Shown: positions 56,269 through 64,000 of the stretch, piece after piece
Numbering within the stretch: position 1 is the first letter of the stretch
How the letters are laid out: every line of letters begins with the position of its first letter
Assembly: GCA_001600615.1 (NCBI GenBank)
Contig: BCKK01000011.1
Coordinates: 62,001 to 126,000 of the forward strand
Reading direction: 5' to 3'
From: Dioszegia crocea
Lineage: Eukaryota; Basidiomycota; Tremellomycetes; Tremellales; Bulleribasidiaceae
Length of the DNA stretch: 64,000 nt
Program-made: the position numbers and the translations under genes
Notes under the pieces: generated by a model
The model's database searches: none
The model's input: only the letters and a program-made list of their open reading frames with translations
What the model was told of the DNA's origin: nothing

Positions 56269-57075
56269 ATGGCTCCCACAAGCGCTACATCTGCTACCTC
56301 CCTCCCCTCGTCCGAATCCCTCCTCCTCTCCGCATCCCTTTTCACATCCTCCGTCTCATCCTGGATTCCCGCCAACTTCGGACACGTCGTTCCCCCCGCT
56401 GAGGCCGAAAAGGAATGGCAGACCCTTCTACGTTCAGCCGGCGAAGGAAAAGATCGCCTGGGTCTAGGACACCCATTAATCAATGCCCCCAAAGCCGCTG
56501 GAGGGGAGTATAGGGGTGGATTGCAGGGTTTAGAAAAGAGTATCAAGAATGGGAAGAGACGCGTAGGGGATGAAGAGCGTGAGAGAGGGGATAAGCCTGA
56601 TGATGGGCCACTGGGAAGAGAGGCAGATGAGGATGAGGAAGATAGCCGAGCGAGTATGGTCGGGAAGAGAAAGAGGGCGGCGGTGTTTGATCCACTTGGC
56701 GGAAAGAAGAAGAAGACGCAGAAGGGGGCGGTGACGCCTGCGCAACAGACACCAACGGCGAGCGCTGGAAATTCAGCTCGGGCTAGTCCTAGTCTGGATC
56801 CCGGAGAGGCAGGTTCTGCATCTGCCGCCGAACTCGTCACACTTACCCCTAAATCCCCTTCAAAGAGTCTACTCGACACTGCCCCACCAACCCCTGCCCA
56901 CGTCGCGCCTATTCCCCAATCACCATCGAAGCCCTCACTCGAGGCGTCCTCCTCATCGCACCCCACTCAGAGTACATTCACACCCGCTTCCCCCGTGAAA
57001 TCCAAATCAGCCCTGAAACGCGAAAAGAAACGGCTCGCGAAGCAGGCAAAGCTCGCCCTGGAGGCCCAGAGTTAG
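56269..57075 (+). CDS. Hypothetical Lys-rich protein
   Basis: One open frame of 268 residues from the ATG at 56269. The N-terminal part looks folded (ESLLLSASLFTSSVSSWIP, then ANFGHVVPPAEAEKEWQTLL). It continues with charged and basic stretches (EKSIKNGKRRVGDEERERG, GKRKRAAVFDPLGGKKKK), then a Ser/Thr/Pro-rich region with repeated PKSPSKS and PQSPSKPS words and a basic end (SALKREKKRLAKQAKL). This suggests a nuclear or nucleolar protein. The family is not recognised. It is convergent with the large coiled-coil gene. Confidence 0.6.
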   Translation: MAPTSATSATSLPSSESLLLSASLFTSSVSSWIPANFGHVVPPAEAEKEWQTLLRSAGEGKDRLGLGHPLINAPKAAGGEYRGGLQGLEKSIKNGKRRVGDEERERGDKPDDGPLGREADEDEEDSRASMVGKRKRAAVFDPLGGKKKKTQKGAVTPAQQTPTASAGNSARASPSLDPGEAGSASAAELVTLTPKSPSKSLLDTAPPTPAHVAPIPQSPSKPSLEASSSSHPTQSTFTPASPVKSKSALKREKKRLAKQAKLALEAQS

Positions 57076-57499
57076 AGGGGTCTCTATTCAAATCAGGGCA
57101 TCCCTTCCCCTTCACCACTAAGCAAAATATATTAGGGCGGAGCAGACAGTATACGTCTTCCACCCAATGGTCCCCTCGAGGAGAATATTGGGCGACGGCA
57201 ATGGACGTCCTCCTATCCTGCCCCGCAAATGTGAGGAGGGCAAGGGATGATGAAGGGTGTCAAATTGAAGGGTGTCAAATTGTTGAAGTTACCCTGTTAT
57301 GCTCAGAGCTTGATACAATAGACCACTGTCGTACTATGTAAAAGCTACAATACATGCATGCGCCGGTCCGGGCCTCGACACAGCTAGATAAACCTCCGAG
57401 ATCCTATGGATAGAATGAGATACGGGAGAAAGATGATGATACAAGAAAGAGTCCCCTGATAATCCTACAAACCCCACCTGTCCCCAATCTCTTCACAGT
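57076..57499. other. Convergent intergenic region with a short tandem repeat
   Basis: A 424-base gap between facing stops. It contains a perfect 15-base tandem duplication, listed separately. Confidence 0.45.
57251..57280. repeat. Perfect 15-base tandem repeat
   Basis: Two adjacent copies of TGAAGGGTGTCAAAT (57251-57265 and 57266-57280), followed by a partial TGTTGAAG. It lies in the 3' region shared by two convergent genes. Confidence 0.7.
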
Positions 57500-60400
57500 T
57501 CACCTCACACTCCCACCGCCCATATACACACCTTGCCTAAAGCTCGCTACCGACATTTCCGCCCTTTCAAGCTTATCCATTCCGGCCCCTTCTCTCCGTC
57601 TCACACTACCCGCCAACGCATCCTCATCCGAGTCATTCATACCCTGCTGTACCGCCCCACTCCCCACTACACCCTCCAGGAAGCTCAAAAAACCTCCTCC
57701 CGCTCCCGTATTTGAGCCTTGGTGCGTCGTCGTCGTGGCTGTCGACCCGGCAGATATGCCCCGTTTGTTTGGCGAGGGAGAGACGGATATGGGTTTAGTC
57801 GATGAGGCAGAGGATGACCGGATGGTCGATTCCTTAATCTCTCGGGAACTGGTCGATACGCTCCGTTGAGCTATAGGCGGAGGAGGAGGTGGAGGAGGGG
57901 CATCGATGGGATTGACGGGTGAAACTTCCGCTTTACCCCAATACATCCTTCTGCCCAAACCCGCCAATAAACCACCGGCATATCCCCCTTGTCTCGCGGT
58001 TGACGAACCCGAATCCACCGGCGGGGCAGTAGGCATCATTTCTGACGTCGCCGCATGACTGACATATGTCGATCGGATCGAACTGTCGCTGAGGCCCCGA
58101 GGACGCATGGTCCGAGTAAACAGCTGTTGCTGATATGGCAACTCATGCGTGGGAGTGACCCCTTCGTCCTCCCCGGGATTGTCAATGACAGCATCAACAA
58201 CTGCTGAGAGCCTCTTCCGCTGCGTCGTCCCGTCTCTTGCCCTTATAGTCCTCTCGGCCCCCGGACCAAAGTACTGCGAGCTCGCACCTCGCAACCTCGG
58301 CCCCGCCCCTTCCGTCGGGGAGATAGCCGAATCGAGCACAACCCAAGGCTGACCGCCAGGCATAGGTAAAGGGGGTCGAGGGGCCTGAGCACCGGCAAAG
58401 ATACCCAGTAGCTCATTTCTGTTTGCCCGGGATTTACTCGGTCGGAGTGTTCCCGGTCCAGGCCCGCTTCCAGGCGGTCGGAGTGTCCGAGTCGTACCGA
58501 CCATACTCGAATCTGATTTCGTAGAATCGATCGTCGCGACTGAATTGGTGGATACTTGCCGACTCCGATCGAGTGTGCCAGACATGGGATTAGGACTTGG
58601 GGGGAGGGCGTCAGAACCGCCAGTTCCAGCTGAGGAAATGGCAACGGGAGCGGGTGTTGCCCGACGAGTCATTCCAGCACCGGCAAATTCAACGCTGACG
58701 TGTGTTGTTGTCGCGCCTGACACTGCCGCCTGTTTCGACGCCGCTTTCACTTGCGGCCCACCCGCCTGTAACTTCCCTCTATCGCCTGCTCGTTTGGTAT
58801 CCACCGGCACTTCCGCAGCGGGCGTGACAAACAGCCTAGTGATAGGATTGGCTATCCATCCCAATCCAACACCACCACCTGCAGCCGCTGCAGCTGCCGC
58901 AGCCGCTTCCTCCTCCTCATCCCTGAATGCCTCCTTCTGCAGCCGTTTCGCCAATTTTGGCTCGAGCGTAACGTCATTGATCACCGCCTGCATATCGATC
59001 AATTCGGTAAAGACATCCTTCATGAGTTTGAAGAGCATAGTCCACTCTTTCCGTTGGATAGATGTAGAATCGAGTAAGCCGCGGAAAAGGTTCTTCGTAT
59101 CGGTAATTTCGGTATGTAAGGCCCGGAGTGTCGAGCGGGAAAGATGTGAGACATCGGCTGAAAGGTGTTGTTTCTTCAACCGACGATTGAGAGTGGGGAT
59201 ATCGGCAGCTCGGAGTCGACCAAGCAACTTGGACAGGTGCTCGACTAACGTCGTAAGTGGGCCCGAGACGGGTGGATGGAGGGAGGAGGTTTCAGAGTGA
59301 TCCTCGGGCCGAGGGGAAGTCCCGGTTGACGTGATGGAGGGAGGTATGGTCGGAGGGAGAGGGTCCATGCGGGAGGTAGTGGCGAACCGGTGTACATCTT
59401 CGACAGGGTCATAAGGGTCCGTTTGTGTCCCCTTCGACTTTGTCAATAACAACAACGTCCGCCTATGCGCCGCCTTCGCCGGACTGGGCTTGGCAGGTAA
59501 TGACGACCCGATTTCGCCCTCGCTATGCGCGGAGACACCATCGGCGGTACTAGCATCAACGAGCGTACGCGAGGTCGCACTGCTATAATCGGCCGATTCG
59601 TGTGGAGATGCAGAGTGATGTCGATGAAGCATCAACGAACGGCGTTTCCGGTTAATATCCGCCGCGCGGAAATATTCCGATGCGGGTGAAAGGGGCTCGT
59701 CGGTGGTGTGTCCTACATCGGATTCGAGAGGTGCGCTCTCGGCTATTGAGCCTACGCCTTGAGACTGAGAGATCAGCTTGCACACCGGTTTGTGTAATTG
59801 GGTGTACGTACGGTATAGCTTCTTGAGGGCATTCGGGGCCTATCACTTGCCCTCCGCCTATATTGCGGCTTTACAGCACCCATCTTTGGAACGCCATTCA
59901 ACACATATCCTATCCCTCCGCTGGGACTGCTTCGGAATGCCCCGCCCAACTGCGGACTTTCCCTCCCATCACTCAGCGGGCTCAATGCGCCTTCTTGCTC
60001 ACGCATCAACTGACCGCCAAACTCCCCAATCGACCCCATGCCGAGCCCGGGCGACGTCAAACCTCCATCTGCCGTAGAGGTGGATGCGAACGAAGGAGCA
60101 AATGATGATCGCCGGTTGTGCTCCCAGCGCGTTGAGCTTGAAACGGACATCCGGGCCCATGCCGAGCGGTCAAACGTGCCTGTGATGGGTGATGATTCCG
60201 TGCGGGAGTGAGAATGAGATTGTCTCAACTCCGCCGCGAGATGAGGAGGGACACCTGGCGAAACTCTACCCGCCGCCCCATTTATAGCGCGCAACTCGTC
60301 ATTCTCATCCCGAAGTCCTCGGACATCATCTTTCGATTCCGCCAAGAGGTGCGAAAGCTGCGAGACGTCATGCTTCAACATAGCATTGGACGCGACGAGG

Positions 60401-61612
60401 CCTTCGAGTGCTCGAAGGTATTCGGATTGTTCGGCAGGGGAGTCGGCGTGGAACGTCATTGATAACTCCTGGTGTAGAGTTTCCAATCGAGTTTTGGCAT
60501 TATCGAGCAAGATCCCCGCATCCTTCGTTCGGGCGTCTTTAATATCCTCCACCTCCCTCCGTGCAACGCGAAGTTGTTGCTCCAGTTCGCCAATCCTCGC
60601 TTCTGCCCGTGTCCGCTTTCGCGCCTCTTCCTTCACTTGACGTTCAGCGGCAATCTGCAACTCCCTCGCTTCCTCATATCGCCGCTCAGCATCCGACAGG
60701 CGTTCCTCGACGCCAGCACCAGACGCCAAGGCGATAGATTGCCGCTGCATCGTGTTTCGTAATGTCGTCAATTCAGTCCGGACGTGAGTGAGGGATTGTT
60801 GCGTGAGGTTTTGGGTGTGGAGGGATTGTGTGTAGCGCTTTGGGGTCAGCTAGGCATATGTCAAGGAGACGGAGCTAGAACGTACTTTTTCCAAAGCCTC
60901 GTATTTCCGATTTAGGTCAGAATACTTGGACAGATGTGTCCCGTTGACCTTCTCTAGCGCGTTGATCCGTCGAACGCTATCGCCTAGCGATGTCCGCTTG
61001 ACGTCGACCTGATATATATTAGCAAAGATTTCCCAAACAACACTAGCACTAAACTGCTCAGCAGAGCAGCAAAACACCAGCTCATTGAATTGCAAGAGTT
61101 TCGGAATGAGATGAAACGGAGCATGTCTGACATTCGAGGTTTGGAAGGGTGGGAAGGGAAAGAGATCCGTACCTGTTGCTGAAGCCGTTTGACCTCGAAA
61201 GCGTGTTTCTTCTCCAGGGCTTCATATCGCTGCAGAAGGGCGTTACCGATCTCTGTAATGGTCATCAGCTAGGAATGCAGTCCAGTCTCAGAGGTGACGT
61301 ACCTCCACTCAAGACCAATTTTTCAGCAATCCTCTCTCGACGCCGTGCCATCTTACATCCCCCTCCCTCTTCACTGGCACCACAGCAGCATTCTCCTCCG
61401 CCTAGACCATCATCCTCATTGCTGAGACTCGAAAGTTGCTGGGCGAGTCCCTCGAGAGTCGCAGCTGTGCGCAGGAACGTAGATGCCGAAGGGGACAGAC
61501 CGATATCTGACAAAGCGGGCGAATGGGGTGGATCGGGAGAAGGCGAGCGGGAGATGTCCGATGGAAAAGTGAGGGAGTGAGGGGAGGGCGGTGCGCCGTC
61601 GTGTCTGTTCAT
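57500..61612 (-). CDS. Large coiled-coil protein
   Basis: About five exons, roughly 1,250 residues, from the ATG at 61612 (MNRHDGAPPSPHSLTFPS). The N-terminus is Ser/Pro-rich with a Cys-rich patch (GGGECCCGASEEGGGCKM). Coiled coils follow: YEALEKKHAFEVKRLQQQ, SVRRINALEKVNGTHLSKY, ERRYEEARELQIAAERQVKEE, ARIGELEQQLRVARREVED, SHLLAESKDDVRGL and RDENDELRAI. After a disordered centre comes a conserved-looking helical block in the large last exon: LVEHLSKLLGRLRAADIPTL, LRALHTEITDTKNLFRGLL and MLFKLMKDVFTELIDMQAV. This is followed by an acidic and poly-Ala tract and more disorder. I cannot name the family. The layout suggests a cytoskeletal or spindle-pole scaffold, which is only a guess. The gene ends SFRQGVYMGGGSVR. 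Confidence 0.7.
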
Positions 61613-61858
61613 TTCATATCATTATTGTGAGGTCGTGGAGAGAGGTGGAGAGACAAAGGACAGAGTGGCAACCTTTTGGCTGGTGTTGACAAGCTGAGAA
61701 GCAATTACGGCATCGGGCAAATGGGCGGTTTCATGAGGCCGCCATGTCATCGCCATCTTAGCTTCAGAACAATGCTCATGGTGTCGATCTGCAGCCAGGA
61801 TGTAGCAGCTGTAGCTATCCTACGCAATGACATATCCTACACCAAAAACTCTCACAGA

Positions 61859-63571
61859 CTACGCTCTCGATTTACTGATATCGCTGCCTAAAGAGTAACC
61901 GCCAACCTTCTCCCAATCCACCTTCTGCCTCGTTACAGGTAAAGCCCGGCGCAATCTGTGAGGTCAGCTTTGATTTCTCTTCTAGATATCCCTGTGTAAA
62001 GATAGCGTACGATCTGAACACCTTATCTCCTAGGTCGCCATACACATCCTGCAATTCCAGTTGATACGAAGCTTCAACTTTACTGATTGTCGTTACGATT
62101 TGGCTAGCTATGCTTTGTCCGGATGTTTCAGATGGGTAGGCGAAGCTTGCAGAGTGGTTGGTGGTCAATTGAACCTATGCGATCAGTTTTACCCACTCCA
62201 ATGATATTGCGAGTAGAGCGAAGGCAGTAACTCACGTTGCCCTGCTCGAAATAGTGCACGTCCACCAGTAATTTCCCCTCGACCTTCCCAGCGGCTTTAT
62301 CGACCGTCCAGCGAGTTCGCCATCTTCCCGTCCTGAGGATCAGCTTGGGGCTAGCAGCACAGCAGCTAATAGCTCACCAGAACGCATCAGTCTTGTATCG
62401 ATTCCCGACCACCTCTAGCGTGTAGGTCGGGCTCTCCACCCGTTCCTGCTTCCGCTCTACCGGCTTCTCGACAGATGTCTCCTCCGTCGACTCGGCAGGA
62501 GCAGGTAACGTCTCACTCCCCTCCACCTCGACTGCCTCCGGTACGGCCAGTGCCGATTTATCCTCCTTAGCCTCAACAACCGCATCCTCAGACTTCTCCC
62601 CGGCAGGCACATCCTCAGTCTGAGCCGCTTCCGCCTCCTTGACCTCTTCCACAGCCTCATCGACCTTCTCCAACCCACCCGGCTGGTCCACCTCCTCCGC
62701 CTTGGCCTCCTCGCCTACCAAAGGGGTCGCTGCTGGCTCGTTCGATCCAGCTCCAATTTGCTCCGGCACAATGTCCGTAACGATGTCATCGGAATCTGCC
62801 ACTGGGGCAGGGGTGGAACCTCCCATGACAACATCTGATTCTGGGGCTTCGGTCGATGAGGGTTCAGGGGCTGAGGTAACAGGTGGAGTCTCGACTGCGG
62901 GAGCGGGAGGTAAGAGAGGGTGTTGTGAGCAGTTAACAGAGGATTGGCCGGTTGAGTAGTGATTTTTTGTGTAGGCAGCTAGGGATTTGGCTAGCTCAGC
63001 TCTGCATCATGTCAGCTACTGGGCAACGAAACGACCATATCAGCGTACCTAAAAGCCTCTTCCTCCTCCGGCAGCTCGTAAGGCTCATACCCGCTAGCCA
63101 CCACATTGACATGGTCGAAGCTAAAGCTCTGCTTGCCCACAGCGTCAATGTATCGCTCTTGGTCCACGGATGATCTCGGAAGAATCGCTGCTTCCGAAAG
63201 CACAGACTAAGGGATCAGCTTCTTGAGTGTCCGTATGCACCATGTAACTTACGGTATGTGCGGCTATCCCATCCCTAGCGGGGTGCTCAACAACCGTGAG
63301 TTGGGCAAGGTTGTATTCCCTGAGCGCAGGACCGGCATGGACCATCAGTGCATTGTCGTCGGAAACGATGGCTCGGATAGCTATTAATCAGCTGGAGCGC
63401 GCTGCGTCCATAAGCGAGCAAGTGAGCCAACCATTGATCACATCGCTATACGTATCAGCTATGACCTTGCTGTTACGGGGACACAACCGCTCACTTGACT
63501 TCTCCCGGCGGAGACTGCTTGATGAGATTTGCTCCCAGCTTTGCTCTCTGATTTGATGATAGCTCTGCCAT
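61859..63571 (-). CDS. CAP1: F-actin capping protein alpha subunit
   Basis: Alpha half of the heterodimer that caps actin barbed ends. The ATG at 63571 begins MAELSSNQRAKLGANLIKQS, then PPGEV ... DIRAIVSDDNALM, REYNLAQLTVVE and RYIDAVGKQSFSFDHVN, as in the family. The ELAKSLAAYTKNHYSTGQ segment is followed by about 165 extra residues, mostly acidic (PVADSDDIVTDIV ... VDEAVEEVKEAEAAQTED). Normal sequence then returns: YKTDAFWTGRWRTRWTVD, LLVDVHYFEQGNVQL, and the C-terminal tentacle part FRSLRRALPVTRQKVDWEKV. The total is near 400 residues, against about 270-290 in the family. The stop is at 61859-61861. Six or seven exons. Confidence 0.92.
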
Positions 63572-64000
63572 ACTGATTGGGTAAATAAGATGGCTGTCAA
63601 TAGGAGCGGTCAAAGAGGGTCAAAGGCGTGAGGACAGGCAGGGCGGCAAAAAAGGTCGTGCCTGACTCGAGTCTCGTTCCTACCCCCCCTTTTAGTGACA
63701 TAATTTTGGTGCAAGTCTATGCATCCAGCTCTCATATTCCAGTCAACTATGCATACGGACAGTCCCAGGCCTGAGCTACCCTCTCGCGTTAAGATATGCC
63801 AATTTGAAGCAGATTTACTTGCGCGAGAGACGGTGGCGAGGCCGATTTCTCGAGGTCACTTTCTCAGGCATCCATGCATCAAAAGACTTCGAAAAGGCAC
63901 CGGGATGACCGTCTGGCGCTCCTTTACCTGATGAGCTATCCCACGAATCTCAAAGTTAGGATACTGTAGACGGGAGAGCTATGAGGCAGAAACCAAAATG
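63572..64000. other. CAP1 upstream region to window end
   Basis: This 429-base stretch holds the CAP1 promoter and whatever lies beyond. A short + strand open frame at 63,719-63,931 has no recognisable content. I cannot tell whether another gene begins here. Confidence 0.35.

Noticed and set aside
58880..58920. Poly-Ala codon run as a microsatellite insertion breaking the coiled-coil gene
   Set aside because: It is a GCN repeat kept in frame (EEEEAAAAAAAAAAGGG) and does not disrupt the gene.
1..64000. tRNA, rRNA, transposon terminal repeats, reverse-transcriptase or CRISPR-like arrays
   Set aside because: I looked for tRNA box B-like GGTTCGA words, long direct or inverted repeats and reverse-transcriptase or transposase motifs and found none convincing. 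A tRNAscan or RepeatMasker run would be decisive.

Overview
The window is nuclear DNA from a fungus, most likely a basidiomycete yeast of the Tremellomycetes (Cryptococcus/Tremella relatives). This is an inference from gene content and gene structure. Almost every gene is broken by short introns of about 45-90 bases with GTGAGT, GTAAGT or GTATGT donors and a CTGAC, CTAAC or CTGAT branch site only a few bases before the acceptor. Proteins carry long Ser/Pro-rich disordered stretches, and genes lie close together on both strands. I saw no transposon, tRNA, rRNA or CRISPR array. Exon joins were worked out by hand, so a few may be off by one or more bases.

1-10.1 kb: 3' part of a WD-repeat protein gene (+), then REV3, the catalytic subunit of DNA polymerase zeta (-), and GAL7, galactose-1-phosphate uridylyltransferase (-), with a repeat-rich promoter. 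11-19 kb: a Rheb-like small GTPase (-) with an odd N-terminus and no CaaX box, a monocarboxylate-type MFS transporter (-), and a large alpha/beta-hydrolase protein (-). 19.7-25.7 kb: a second MFS transporter (+), a hypothetical gene (-), NADP-isocitrate dehydrogenase IDP1 (-), and the succinate dehydrogenase assembly factor SDHAF3 (+), which is divergent from IDP1 over a short shared promoter.

27-38 kb: a LIM-domain (paxillin-like) protein (+), the MUS81 structure-specific nuclease (-), and SOG2, the leucine-rich-repeat component of the RAM/Cbk1 morphogenesis pathway (+). 38-44 kb: methionine aminopeptidase 1 (+), mitochondrial BolA-like BOL3 (-), and the AP-1 beta-adaptin APL2 (+). 44-49 kb: two unrecognised genes (+) and a SLC35C2/Ymd8-like transporter of the triose-phosphate translocator family (+). 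49-57 kb: a small His-rich protein (-), mitochondrial ribosome recycling factor (-), a ZCCHC9-like zinc-knuckle protein (+), an OCA1-type phosphatase (-), an inorganic pyrophosphatase with a signal peptide (-), and a Lys-rich hypothetical gene (+). 57.5-63.6 kb: a large coiled-coil protein (-) and F-actin capping protein alpha (-) carrying a large acidic insertion.

The neighbours are mostly unrelated housekeeping genes, so this looks like an ordinary core chromosomal region. The points that stand out are the unusual Rheb-like GTPase, the probably secreted pyrophosphatase, the repeats upstream of a GAL7 gene that has no GAL-cluster partners here, the ATG-only first exon of IDP1 next to SDHAF3, and the acidic insertion in capping protein alpha.
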